Shown here piece by piece: positions 8,266-16,477 of a stretch of 40,357 bases of DNA (positions are counted from its first letter, which is position 1; every line of letters begins with the position of its first letter). The notes under the pieces were generated by a model. The model was not told the origin of the DNA, did not search any database, and was given only the letters and a program-made list of their open reading frames with translations. This DNA is from Pseudomonadales bacterium (GTDB lineage: Bacteria; Pseudomonadota; Gammaproteobacteria; Pseudomonadales; Azotimanducaceae): NCBI GenBank assembly GCA_023300545.1, contig JALZVT010000064.1, forward strand, positions 1-40,357, given 5' to 3'. The position numbers and the translations under genes were made by a program.

Positions 8266-9009
8266 TCAGTGATGCGCCTGCAGTTCGATGTGGCCATCGC
8301 GCAGAAAGCAGGATTTATCGAAGAGTGTGAGGTCTAGCGGGTTTGGCAATCGAACGTCAGACAGCCCCGGTAGCACATGCGCTTGCTCATCGAACGCCCG
8401 TTCGATTTGAGACACAAACACAAAGATCAAGCCGCGTTCGCGAGCGAATGCTCTGAGCGATGTAATCTGTTCCAGCAGTGGGGGAGTTTGGCGTTGCTGG
8501 TCTAGCAGTTGCAGATAATCAATAACCACAACCGTGCCAATCGGTGCGCTGTGTAATTGCTCAATGATGTAAGGCGCGCAAATGTCATTAGAGCCATCAA
8601 ACTCGAAGCTGTTCTTAAAGTCGCTTAGGTTTGCACCTACACTTGTGAAGCTGGCTGCAATGTCAGCTAGGCTGTAGTCGAGCGAAAAGAAGACACTTTT
8701 CTGGCCACTCTTCATGGCGGCTATTGCTACTTCCAGGCTAAGTAGCGTTTTTCCATGGCCGGGCCGGGCGCCGACCAACAGCAGATCACCAATCTGCAAC
8801 TGGTCAATCACCTGTCGACCGATTTGATCTTCTGTTAAGCGTTTTGCGAGCAGACTCCAGGACTCAAAGCCTTCCTGTTGTGCAATTCGATCCAGTGCTT
8901 TGTGGTGGGGGATGTTCTCTTGGCGTGCCAAAAGTCGTGCTTGTCGCTTTAAGCGATAGACGGGGGCGGATAGCTTCATGTCAAACCTCGTGGTTCGAGC
9001 AGTTGTCAC
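8266..9009 (-). CDS. Stand-alone DnaB-like RecA-fold ATPase
   Basis: This 247-residue protein has a short N-terminal helical segment (about 11-60, YRLKRQARLLARQENIPHHKALDRIAQQEGF) and a RecA-fold ATPase core like the C-terminal half of replicative helicase DnaB. Walker A is G80-ARPGHG-K87-T88, Walker B is VVVIDYLQLL with D164, and VSQIER fits the glutamine-containing motif. It lacks the DnaB N-terminal domain and is about half the helicase length. A GTG start at 9009 has an excellent AAGGAGG site four bases away. An ATG at 8979 with GAGG upstream is the alternative. Its role is unknown; a DNA-dependent ATPase rather than the main replicative helicase is the sober reading. Confidence 0.8.
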   Translation of the reverse strand: MTTARTTRFDMKLSAPVYRLKRQARLLARQENIPHHKALDRIAQQEGFESWSLLAKRLTEDQIGRQVIDQLQIGDLLLVGARPGHGKTLLSLEVAIAAMKSGQKSVFFSLDYSLADIAASFTSVGANLSDFKNSFEFDGSNDICAPYIIEQLHSAPIGTVVVIDYLQLLDQQRQTPPLLEQITSLRAFARERGLIFVFVSQIERAFDEQAHVLPGLSDVRLPNPLDLTLFDKSCFLRDGHIELQAHH

Positions 9010-9196
9010 AATCCCTCCTTATGCGATCGGCTCGAACAATCAGGTTCGATGAGGTTAGTTGCTCCGCACGTTAAGGTACTTTCCCGCTGGAGGGGGGTGG
9101 CATGAGCGTCAGGCCGGGGCTGAGTATGTACCCGTTAGCCGCGGTCGTCGATACCCCCTCGGTAGGCTCTGTTCCCCGATAGACTCTGGTTTCTGG
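9010..9196. other. Gene-free 187-bp spacer with G- and C-runs that could pair
   Basis: No open frame of note. A G-rich run at 9089-9097 (GGAGGGGGG) is nearly complementary to ATACCCCCTC at 9151-9160, which would close a domain of about 70 bases containing further GC-rich stretches. It lies upstream of the DnaB-like gene and downstream of slyD on the minus strand, so it could be a leader or a terminator-less intercistronic region. No U-tract follows either arm. Confidence 0.3.
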
Positions 9197-9706
9197 CTAA
9201 TGGTGGTGTCCGCCCGGCGCATGCGCGTGCCCATGCGCAATTTCTTCTTCGGTTGCGGCGCGAACTGAGACCACGTCTATAGCGAATTTCAGGGTTTGCC
9301 CGGCTCGCGGGTGATTGAGATCGACATCCACGACTTTGCTGCCCACCTTCAAAATCGTGACCGGCTTAGTCCCGTTCTTGGTTTGCACCTGGGTGATCAG
9401 CCCGGGTGTCAGGCGCTTTACGTGTTTCAGATATTTCTTTGATAATCGTTCTTTGAGGGCTTCGTCGCGCAGACCAAAGGCGCGCTCTGGGGGCAAGGTA
9501 ATCTGCAGTGACTCGCCAGTCGCTTTACCCAACATGGCTTCTTCGACGCCCGCGAGCACACCGCGATGGCCAATCAGAACGGCACGAGGGGCATCGCCTT
9601 CGGTGCTTTCGAGCAGTTCGTCGCTGTCGTTGTGGAGTTTGTAGTGAAACTCAACCACACGGTCTTTGGCGATGGTCAGGTCTGCGGTTTGGGTGTCGTC
9701 TGTCAT
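9197..9706 (-). CDS. slyD: FKBP-type peptidyl-prolyl isomerase and metallochaperone SlyD
   Basis: This 169-residue cytosolic protein accelerates proline isomerisation and, as SlyD, binds nickel. The FKBP core (IAKDRVVEFHYKLHND, GVLAGVEEAMLGKATGE, RAFGLRDEAL) encloses the insert-in-flap chaperone domain at about 80-135, followed by NHPRAGQTLKFAIDVVSVRAATEEEIAHGH, almost the E. coli SlyD sequence. The C-terminus is histidine-rich (HGHAHAPGGHHH) but lacks the long Cys/His tail of E. coli SlyD. The ribosome site GGAG lies inside the last codons of nudC; only five bases separate the two genes, so they are probably co-transcribed. Nickel handling may connect to the larB-larE genes at 31133-32726, but this is speculative. 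Confidence 0.93.
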   Translation of the reverse strand: MTDDTQTADLTIAKDRVVEFHYKLHNDSDELLESTEGDAPRAVLIGHRGVLAGVEEAMLGKATGESLQITLPPERAFGLRDEALKERLSKKYLKHVKRLTPGLITQVQTKNGTKPVTILKVGSKVVDVDLNHPRAGQTLKFAIDVVSVRAATEEEIAHGHAHAPGGHHH

Positions 9707-9711
9707 TGGGG

Positions 9712-10731
9712 TTACTCCTGATCGAGCCAGTGTTTAATAAGGTGATGGGCGATGGCGATTTCGCCGGGTAGGCCAAAATCGCCTTCACCGGCAAAAGCGG
9801 CACGGACTTGATTTCGGTCAAACCAACCGACGTCGGCCATTTCTTCGGTATCAAAATTGATTTCGCGGGTGAGTGGTTCTGCGTGGGCTCCAATCATCAG
9901 CGAGGATGGAAAAGGCCAGGGTTGTGAGGAGTGATAACGTACCGCACCGGCCTTGATGCCTGCCTCTTCCATGACTTCGCGGCGTACGGCTTCTTCGATG
10001 GATTCCGCCTGGTCGACAAAGCCGGCGAGCGCGGAATAGATTTTCATGCGCGGCATGCGCATCTTGCCTTGGCCGAGCAGGCAGTGCGTGTCATCGCACA
10101 CCAGCATGATGACAACTGGGTCGGTACGCGGAAAAATGTGTGATTCGCACGCTGGACACTGGCGTATTTGACCGCCGCGACCGGCCTGGGTGGGGCCCCC
10201 ACAGGCCGCGCAGAAGCCGTTGTTAGCGTGCCAATGCAATTGTGCCCGGGCGTGGGCCAGGATGCCTGCACTGGGCGTGTCAAGCCGCGCAGCGGCGTGG
10301 CGGGCGTCGATGAACTTGTAGCCGACGGGGGTTTCGGGCGCTTCGGGCACATCGACCGCAAAATGCGGCAGAGAGTTGGCGTCGACGCCCAGCAACGTCA
10401 TTGCACCAACGCTGAACTGCGCGTCAAGCTCGTCCCGGTCAAACCAACACAGGTCGCGACTGGTTGCATGCTTGTCAGCGCCGTTATCAGGATCTTCTAC
10501 TAACGCCACCTTGAGGCGGTGCAAGGGCAGGAATTGGGCGCCCGGCAGGTTGGCAGCCTCAGCCAGCCAATTCTCGTCGCGACGCAGAACTTCGCCCCGA
10601 TCGAGCGGATTGCCGGCAAATACGTGTGGAATTTCTAAAGCGGTTTGAATCGGCAAGGGTTGGGCGTCCTGTCGCGGGTGGCGTATTCTAGCAAGCTGAA
10701 CCAGCAATGCGTTCTTCTTGCGCACAGCCAA
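9712..10731 (-). CDS. nudC: NADH pyrophosphatase / RNA NAD-decapping Nudix hydrolase NudC
   Basis: NudC cleaves NAD(H) to NMN(H) and AMP and removes NAD caps from RNA. All hallmarks are present in 339 residues: the zinc site C174-x2-C177 ... C192-x2-C195, the Nudix box at 237-259 (G-x5-E-x7-REVMEEAGI) and the NudC-specific SQPWPFPSSLM at 269-279. The start is uncertain. The longest frame begins at a TTG (10731) or GTG (10725). Homologues usually begin close to FAGNPLDR (residue 38), so a start further in, such as the TTG before PIQTALEIP with AGGA upstream, is possible. It is divergent from selO and precedes slyD. Confidence 0.93.
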   Translation of the reverse strand: MAVRKKNALLVQLARIRHPRQDAQPLPIQTALEIPHVFAGNPLDRGEVLRRDENWLAEAANLPGAQFLPLHRLKVALVEDPDNGADKHATSRDLCWFDRDELDAQFSVGAMTLLGVDANSLPHFAVDVPEAPETPVGYKFIDARHAAARLDTPSAGILAHARAQLHWHANNGFCAACGGPTQAGRGGQIRQCPACESHIFPRTDPVVIMLVCDDTHCLLGQGKMRMPRMKIYSALAGFVDQAESIEEAVRREVMEEAGIKAGAVRYHSSQPWPFPSSLMIGAHAEPLTREINFDTEEMADVGWFDRNQVRAAFAGEGDFGLPGEIAIAHHLIKHWLDQE

Positions 10732-10742
10732 TCGGAGTTCTT

Positions 10743-12359
10743 ATGTCTTTGCCATCGATTCAGCCGGCTAATGGTCTGGGTGACCTCAAGTTTGATAACA
10801 GTTTTCTGCGGGAGTTGCCTGGGGATCCTGAAGAAGGGCCGGCCAGACGTCAGCTCACGGAGGCCTGTTATTCCCGGGTAGCACCAACAGCAACGGCGGC
10901 GCCAAAGCTCGTTGCAGTTGCAAAGGAAACCGCAGAGTTACTTGGGCTCAGCCCGGCAGACTGCGCAAGTACAGAGTTTCTACAGGTGTTTTCAGGTAAT
11001 GGGTTGTTAACGGGCATGCAGCCTTTTTCAACCTGTTACGGCGGCCACCAGTTTGGTAACTGGGCTGGGCAGCTTGGTGATGGCCGAGCCATCAACCTCG
11101 GCGAAATAGTGAATACCGAGGGGCAGCGACTGGTGTTGCAACTCAAAGGCGCTGGCGAGACGCCCTATTCACGAACCGCAGATGGCTTGGCGGTGCTGCG
11201 TTCTTCTGTGCGAGAGTTTCTCTGCAGTGAAGCGATGTTCCATTTAGGTGTGCCCACCACAAGAGCGCTAAGTTTGAGTCTGACAGGCGACGAGGTGATG
11301 CGCGATGTGCTTTACAATGGCAACGCCGCGATGGAGCCGGGTGCAGTGGTGTGCCGGGTGTCGCCGTCTTTTACTCGGTTTGGTCACTATCAGATGCTCG
11401 CCGCGCGCGGCGAAACAGAGCTTTTGGAACAGTTTCTGAATTACAACGTAACCACCGACTTTCCGCAGCTTGCCGGTATTGCTCCCGGTCCGGAACGGGC
11501 ACTAGCGTGGTTTGCAGAAGTAGCTGCTCGCACGACAACCATGGTCGCGCACTGGATGCGGGTAGGGTTTGTGCATGGCGTTATGAACACGGACAACATG
11601 TCGGTGCTTGGCGAAACCATCGATTTTGGTCCCTACGGTTGGCTTGAAGACTACGACCCCGACTGGACGCCGAACACCACTGATGCCCAGGGCAAACGCT
11701 ATCGTTTTGCGCATCAACCCGCAGTTGCCCAATGGAACCTGCTGCAGCTCGCTAACGCCATTTTCCCTTTGGTGAACGATGCCGCTGCGCTTGAAAAGAT
11801 TCTAGCGAGTTTTGAGACCAACTATGTCGAAACGTGGAACGCCATGCTCGGACAAAAGTTGGGCTTGCAGTCGTTTGAAGCCAGAGACGGTGAGCTGACG
11901 GATGCCCTCAATTCGGTGATGCAGTTGACCGAAATAGACATGACGTTGTTTTATCGCAACCTTGTGGATATCGATGTCCGTGAAGAGAGTGCCAGTGCCG
12001 ATCTAACTGGTGTGCTGACGTCTGCGCTGTACGATCCAGCGACCTTAACGGGTGACGTGCAGGTGGCCTGGAACGGTTGGCTGCAGAACTATGCTGCGCG
12101 GTTACGCGATGACCAACAGACTCTGGACGCGCGACGAGCTGCAATGAATGCGGTTAATCCGCTCTATGTGTTGCGCAACTACCTGTCTCAGCTTGCGATT
12201 GATGCGGCCGAGCAAGGCGACTTTTCGCGGATAGAAACCCAGCTCGATGTGTTGCGTGATCCCTATACAGAGCAACCCGGGCGGGAAGAATACGCTGGCA
12301 AACGGCCGGAATGGGCCCGAACGCGGGTTGGCTGTTCGATGTTGTCCTGTAGTTCCTGA
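10743..12359 (+). CDS. selO: Protein adenylyltransferase (AMPylase) SelO/YdiU
   Basis: SelO is a pseudokinase-fold enzyme that transfers AMP from ATP to Ser/Thr/Tyr of target proteins and is tied to redox stress. This copy has 538 residues. Characteristic blocks are CYGGHQFGNWAGQLGDGRA (nucleotide site), LKGAGETPYSRTADG, HGVMNTDNMS and IDFGPYGWLEDYDPDWTPN (metal site). The C-terminus ends GCSMLSCSS; cysteine stands where animal SelO has selenocysteine, as is normal for bacteria. I chose the ATG at 10743 because GGAG lies six bases upstream and the family conservation begins there. Its stop overlaps the start of the next gene (TGATG), so translation is coupled. Confidence 0.95.
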   Translation: MSLPSIQPANGLGDLKFDNSFLRELPGDPEEGPARRQLTEACYSRVAPTATAAPKLVAVAKETAELLGLSPADCASTEFLQVFSGNGLLTGMQPFSTCYGGHQFGNWAGQLGDGRAINLGEIVNTEGQRLVLQLKGAGETPYSRTADGLAVLRSSVREFLCSEAMFHLGVPTTRALSLSLTGDEVMRDVLYNGNAAMEPGAVVCRVSPSFTRFGHYQMLAARGETELLEQFLNYNVTTDFPQLAGIAPGPERALAWFAEVAARTTTMVAHWMRVGFVHGVMNTDNMSVLGETIDFGPYGWLEDYDPDWTPNTTDAQGKRYRFAHQPAVAQWNLLQLANAIFPLVNDAAALEKILASFETNYVETWNAMLGQKLGLQSFEARDGELTDALNSVMQLTEIDMTLFYRNLVDIDVREESASADLTGVLTSALYDPATLTGDVQVAWNGWLQNYAARLRDDQQTLDARRAAMNAVNPLYVLRNYLSQLAIDAAEQGDFSRIETQLDVLRDPYTEQPGREEYAGKRPEWARTRVGCSMLSCSS

Positions 12360-12856
12360 TGGTGGCGAGGCTAAGCCTGCGCTCACCCAAGAAGCTGGAT
12401 GCAACAGAGTTTCTGGAGCAAGTCAGTTGTAGTCGAGACGTGCATGGCCTTTGGGTTAGTCCGCCGGATAGCGAGGAGAAATTCTTGGCTTGGTTGACGT
12501 CTAGTGAGCTCGATACAGTCCGAAGCTTTCTAGTGTGCAACGACTCAGCTCTTGCAGGCGTAGTTAACGTCACTAATATAGTTCGGGGTAACTTTTGCAG
12601 CGCCTATCTTGGCTATTACGTGTTTGCCGGCGCCGAAGGACAGGGTGTGATGAGTTGGGCATTACGCAAGGTCTGCGGTATTGCTTTTAAGGAGATGGGT
12701 TTGCACCGGCTGGAAGCCAATATCCAGCCGGGTAACGAAGCCTCGATTGCCTTGGCAAAACGCTGTGGTTTTCAGTGTGAGGGGTATTCGCCGCGTTATC
12801 TTAAAGTTCGCGGCCGTTGGCGTGATCACGAGCGCTGGGCGCTGGTCAGGCCCTAG
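12359..12856 (+). CDS. GNAT-family N-acetyltransferase, RimJ/RimL-like
   Basis: This 165-residue acetyl-CoA-dependent acetyltransferase has the acetyl-CoA loop GAEGQGVMSWALRKV near residues 88-102 and the RimJ-type ending LHRLEANIQPGNEASIALAKRCGFQCEGYSPRYLKVRGRWRDHERWAL. Such enzymes acetylate protein N-termini, amino acids or small amines. The ATG overlaps the selO stop codon, so the two are expressed together. Its stop shares the palindrome CTAG (12853-12856) with the stop of the converging GIY-YIG gene. The substrate cannot be told. Confidence 0.88.
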   Translation: MVARLSLRSPKKLDATEFLEQVSCSRDVHGLWVSPPDSEEKFLAWLTSSELDTVRSFLVCNDSALAGVVNVTNIVRGNFCSAYLGYYVFAGAEGQGVMSWALRKVCGIAFKEMGLHRLEANIQPGNEASIALAKRCGFQCEGYSPRYLKVRGRWRDHERWALVRP

Positions 12857-13227
12857 CCAACTGGCAGGTTGTAGACCATTGGAACCGCAGATTGCATTTT
12901 CTCTAACCACAGCGTTGCTAACAATTCGAGATCTTCTGTGGGATCGTAATTGGGTTCGTCGAGCGGTTCGAGAACATCCAACACGATAAACTCGAAGTTG
13001 TCTGCTCCGAGGCGAATCCAATCCTGCTGGAGTTCGTCTGATAGTCGCTCCACGCCCGTACGGAGTTCGTATTTGTGACGATTGAAGCGCGCCCGAATGT
13101 CTTTACTGGCGGCAATGAAGCGGCGATCGGTGGCCAAATTTCGAATGCAATACACGCCCATCTGTTTGGGGGTGTCCTTGTATTGTTCTATCAGTTCGCG
13201 CTGCCTCTCATTAGATGGCTTGCTCAT
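12853..13227 (-). CDS. GIY-YIG nuclease-fold protein
   Basis: This 124-residue protein contains one GIY-YIG domain: MGVYCIRNLATDRRFIAASKDIRARFNRHKYEL at about 23-55, with the arginine/histidine helix, and a possible metal-binding glutamate in LLATLWLEKM. The first motif is GVY and the second reads FIAAS instead of YIG, so catalysis is not certain. I chose the ATG at 13227 because AAAGGAGG lies eight bases upstream; an earlier in-frame codon at 13260 lies inside the next gene. It follows the halohydrin dehalogenase-like gene by 17 bases, probably in one transcript. Related short proteins of this type are common and uncharacterised. Confidence 0.75.
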   Translation of the reverse strand: MSKPSNERQRELIEQYKDTPKQMGVYCIRNLATDRRFIAASKDIRARFNRHKYELRTGVERLSDELQQDWIRLGADNFEFIVLDVLEPLDEPNYDPTEDLELLATLWLEKMQSAVPMVYNLPVG

Positions 13228-13244
13228 TGTTTGGGCCTCCTTTG

Positions 13245-13931
13245 CTAGCGCTGAATCCAACCGCCCGAGAATGGAATGGCTTGGCCGACAAAAAAGTTAC
13301 TCTCTTCGCTGGCGAGGAACAGCGCAAACTGGGCGTCTTCCTCCGCCGTTGCCAGCCGGCCCAATGGGACTTGGCGTTTTAGTGAGGCTTGAAATTTCTC
13401 GTTACTCTTTAGCGTGTCAGGGTAGTACACGGGGTTCTCAACGTAGTTTTGCGCGATCAGATTGACCTGAATGTTGTGCGGCGCGACTTCCACGCCCAGT
13501 GATTGCACATAGCCGACCTGGGCCGCTCTTGCGGCGCTATAGGCAGTGACTGTTTTTAGGCCCTTGAGTGCTACGGCGCTGCCGTACACCACAACCTTGC
13601 CCGCTTTGCGCTCAATCATCTGCGGCATGAGTGCGCGACACAGTCGATGCAGCGGGTGCACCATCATATCGAAGGTGGTGTGCCAGTCGTCGTCGTTGAG
13701 GTCGGTGGCCGGAATGCCACTGAAGTTGACGGAAGCCAGATTGGCAATCAGTACATCAATTCGACCACTGGTCTCGATGAGTGTTTCACAGGCTCTGGGC
13801 TGTGTTAGATCAGAACGATCGAGCAATACCTCTGCGCCTTCGGTGGCGAACAATGCCGAGGTGGCAGGGCCCATGTAATCGTCAGCCTGGGTGATGAGTA
13901 CGCGCTTGCCTGAGAGTCGGCCGGTCATTGG
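13245..13931 (-). CDS. Halohydrin dehalogenase-like SDR-fold protein
   Basis: At 228 residues this has a short-chain dehydrogenase fold, but both SDR hallmarks are replaced by those of halohydrin dehalogenases (haloalcohol to epoxide plus halide, and the reverse with nucleophiles). The NAD(P) glycine motif is replaced by T13-QADD-Y18-M-G20, which fits T-x4-[FY]-x-G. The catalytic set is S117-x12-Y130-x3-R134, with arginine in place of the SDR lysine. The stretch NYVENPVYYP followed by VPLGRL, FLAS and VGQ..PFSGGW agrees with HheA-type enzymes as I remember them, including the halide-loop region. The start at 13931 has AAAGGAG upstream. It lies between a DMT exporter and a GIY-YIG gene. Confidence 0.85.
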   Translation of the reverse strand, partial: PMTGRLSGKRVLITQADDYMGPATSALFATEGAEVLLDRSDLTQPRACETLIETSGRIDVLIANLASVNFSGIPATDLNDDDWHTTFDMMVHPLHRLCRALMPQMIERKAGKVVVYGSAVALKGLKTVTAYSAARAAQVGYVQSLGVEVAPHNIQVNLIAQNYVENPVYYPDTLKSNEKFQASLKRQVPLGRLATAEEDAQFALFLASEESNFFVGQAIPFSGGWIQR

Positions 13932-14006
13932 TGGCTCCTTTGCTGGTTTGGGTGGTGGCGGACGCAATGTCAGTTCCAAAGTCAGTCTGCACAACTCAGG
14001 CGATTA

Positions 14007-14909
14007 TTACCGACGCTGGTTCACCAGTGCCAGTCCTATTAACACCAGCGCCAGAGCACAAAGAAATAGCCAGGTGATGTCATCGTCGAATATGAGCCAG
14101 CCAAAGCCGATAGCAAATAAGGGTGTCAGCAGGCTGAAGGAGGCCATATCGGTGACCGGATAAGTGTTTAACAGCCAGATCCAGCCCAGGAAGCCAATGC
14201 AAGCGACAAAGATCACCTGGAAGGTGAAAGCCCCCCAGATTAGCGCATTGGGCTCGCGGATGGGCTCATAGAACAGCCACGCGCAGGCGGTTAGCACAAT
14301 CCCTGACACGGCGAGTTGATAGAGCAGGTTCATCTCTGCTGACACTTTCGCGAGGCGAGTAGTGCGCAGCAGCAAGGCAACGCCGGCCCAAAAGATGGCG
14401 CCGATTAGGGCCATAAGATCGCCGACCCACAGGCTGGTGGAGCCGGTTTGGGTTGCTTCGGTGTTAGCGCCGGAGAACAGTCCGAGGGCAACGCCGGCAA
14501 GAGCGACACTGAGTCCTACGAACTTTTGTCGGGTGAGTTGTTCGCCCTCAATGAGAAAGTGAGCACCAATGGCGACCCACAGTGGCATGGTGTAGAAGAA
14601 CAGCGAAACCCGGGTGACGGTTGAGAAATCGAGGGCGAGAAACAGCAGTGCAAATTCGAGGGAAAAGAAGATGCCGTTGAGCACGCCTAGTGGCAGTGAG
14701 CCGTCCGTTATGGACAGCCGTTTGCGCATTATCAGCGCGTAAATGAGTACGGGTAAAAGCGCGGCTAGCGAACGTAGGCCTGCCTGTGCAAACGGCGCTA
14801 GCCCGTCGTTGACGAGCTTGACCAGTGCTTGGTTGAACCCCAGCAGAAAGCTGAAGCTGATTAACCAGAGGGCCCCGCTTAGATCAATGCGATCTTTGCG
14901 TTGGGTCAC
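14007..14909 (-). CDS. EamA/DMT-family transporter
   Basis: This 300-residue inner-membrane protein has about ten hydrophobic segments arranged as two EamA repeats (about 10-140 and 155-295), the second ending with the typical ..PLFAIGFGWLIFDDDITWLFLCALALVLIGLALVNQRR. Members of the drug/metabolite transporter superfamily export amino acids, metabolites or drugs. The GTG at 14909 is taken as the start, with no good ribosome site. The gene begins 10 bases after the manB stop and ends 75 bases before the halohydrin dehalogenase-like gene. Its substrate is unknown. Confidence 0.87.
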   Translation of the reverse strand: MTQRKDRIDLSGALWLISFSFLLGFNQALVKLVNDGLAPFAQAGLRSLAALLPVLIYALIMRKRLSITDGSLPLGVLNGIFFSLEFALLFLALDFSTVTRVSLFFYTMPLWVAIGAHFLIEGEQLTRQKFVGLSVALAGVALGLFSGANTEATQTGSTSLWVGDLMALIGAIFWAGVALLLRTTRLAKVSAEMNLLYQLAVSGIVLTACAWLFYEPIREPNALIWGAFTFQVIFVACIGFLGWIWLLNTYPVTDMASFSLLTPLFAIGFGWLIFDDDITWLFLCALALVLIGLALVNQRR

Positions 14910-14919
14910 GTCTGTTGCA

Positions 14920-16269
14920 TCAAGTCATCATGCCAAGCAGCAGGTCGCGTTTTTCTTCCATTAGCGTCGTGTCCCCACGCGACTCGACGTTCAGTCGCAC
15001 CACGGGTTCAGTATTTGACATGCGCAGGCTGAAGCGCCACTCGGCAAACACCATCGACAGGCCGTCCACATGCTCGATGGATTCGGCGTCGGCTGTAAAA
15101 TGGGCTTCGACGCGGTTAAGAAGGGCCGCGGGGTTTTCGATGGTGCGGTTGATTTCGCCGCTGACGGGGAACAGTTTCATGCGCTCGTTAACCAGCTCTG
15201 AGAGCTTGATGTTTTGTTTGCACATAAGCTCTGCCGTTAGCAACCAGGGAATCATGCCACTATCGCAATAGGCAAAGTCTCTGAAGTAGTGGTGGGCGCT
15301 CATCTCGCCACCGTATACGGCGTCTTCGAGCCGCATACGTTCTTTGATGAACGCATGACCGGTTTTGCACTGCACGGGCACCCCGTTGGCCGATTCAACA
15401 AGATCGATGGTGTTCCAGGTCAGGCGGGGGTCGTGGACGATGCGAGTGCCTGCTGGGTTTTTAGCAAGGAACGCAGCGGCAAGGAAACCAACCACATAGT
15501 AGCCTTCAATAAAGCGGCCGTTCTCGTCGAAGAAAAAGCAACGGTCAAAGTCGCCATCCCAGGCCAAACCCAAGTCAGCGCCGTGTTCGCGGATAGCGTC
15601 GATGGTGGGGGTTCTATTTTCTTCGAGCAGAGGGTTGGGCACGCCATTGGGGAATTCGCCATTGGGCTCGTGATGCACTTTGATGAATTCAAACGGCAGG
15701 CTTGACTCAAGTAGATCGATAACGCGGCCGGCGCCACCATTACCCGCGTTGACGACAACCTTCAATGGTTTGAAGGCAGGAATGTCGACGTAGCTCAGCA
15801 GGTGTTCTTTGTAGGCATTGGTGAAATCTACCTCAGTGCGAACACCGCTAGTGGCGGCATCAGTGAACGTGCCGGTTTCAGCCAGAGCTTTGATATCGAA
15901 CAGACCGGTGTCGCCACTAATGGGTTGTGACCCTTCGCGAACAAATTTCATGCCGTTGTAGTCTTTGGGATTGTGGCTAGCCGTAATGGCGATGCCGCCG
16001 TCGTAGCCGCCCGCAAAAGTGGCGTGATAGATCTCCTCTGTACCACACAGGCCGATATCGTCGACGTCAACGCCGGCGGCCAGCAGGCCCTTGGTGACGG
16101 CGGATTTGATGGCGACGCTGGTGAGGCGTATGTCGTGCCCAACGACAACTTTTCTAGGGGTAACAACGGCGGCGAAAGCGCGGCCGATGCGTTCTGCAAT
16201 GGCTTCGTTGAGTTCGTCAGGTACGCGGCCGCGGATGTCGTAGGCCTTGAAGCAGGTGAGTTCGGTCAT
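14920..16269 (-). CDS. manB: Phosphomannomutase ManB/CpsG
   Basis: This 449-residue enzyme interconverts mannose 6-phosphate and mannose 1-phosphate on the way to GDP-mannose for surface polysaccharides. The N-terminus [10 protein letters not shown] and the series [29 protein letters not shown] (phosphoserine S98), ISGDTGL and the Mg2+ loop [14 protein letters not shown] are those of enterobacterial CpsG/ManB. Phosphoglucomutase activity, as in AlgC, may coexist. I chose the ATG at 16269, where homologues begin with a [14 protein letters not shown] pattern, over one 14 codons earlier. It is divergent from the envelope operon. Confidence 0.93.
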   Translation of the reverse strand: MTELTCFKAYDIRGRVPDELNEAIAERIGRAFAAVVTPRKVVVGHDIRLTSVAIKSAVTKGLLAAGVDVDDIGLCGTEEIYHATFAGGYDGGIAITASHNPKDYNGMKFVREGSQPISGDTGLFDIKALAETGTFTDAATSGVRTEVDFTNAYKEHLLSYVDIPAFKPLKVVVNAGNGGAGRVIDLLESSLPFEFIKVHHEPNGEFPNGVPNPLLEENRTPTIDAIREHGADLGLAWDGDFDRCFFFDENGRFIEGYYVVGFLAAAFLAKNPAGTRIVHDPRLTWNTIDLVESANGVPVQCKTGHAFIKERMRLEDAVYGGEMSAHHYFRDFAYCDSGMIPWLLTAELMCKQNIKLSELVNERMKLFPVSGEINRTIENPAALLNRVEAHFTADAESIEHVDGLSMVFAEWRFSLRMSNTEPVVRLNVESRGDTTLMEEKRDLLLGMMT

Positions 16270-16477
16270 TGGTTCGATCCATTTATGAGCTATTTCAACC
16301 GCGAATTCCATCCGTGGGCTGCGGTGTGTGGTCTGAGGCTTGTGCCAGAGAATTGTCAGCGTTCAGGAATTGTTTAGCAACGAGTTTGTAGCATGAGCAA
16401 CAGGTTCATCACACTTTGAAACATTAGTGCGACGAATACCGATTGTTTTAGCGCGATAAATACCGGAGATACCGTCA

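Noticed and set aside
13245-13931. Ordinary NAD(P)-dependent SDR oxidoreductase
   Set aside because: Both the TGxxxGxG cofactor motif and the YxxxK lysine are missing and replaced by the halohydrin dehalogenase motifs.
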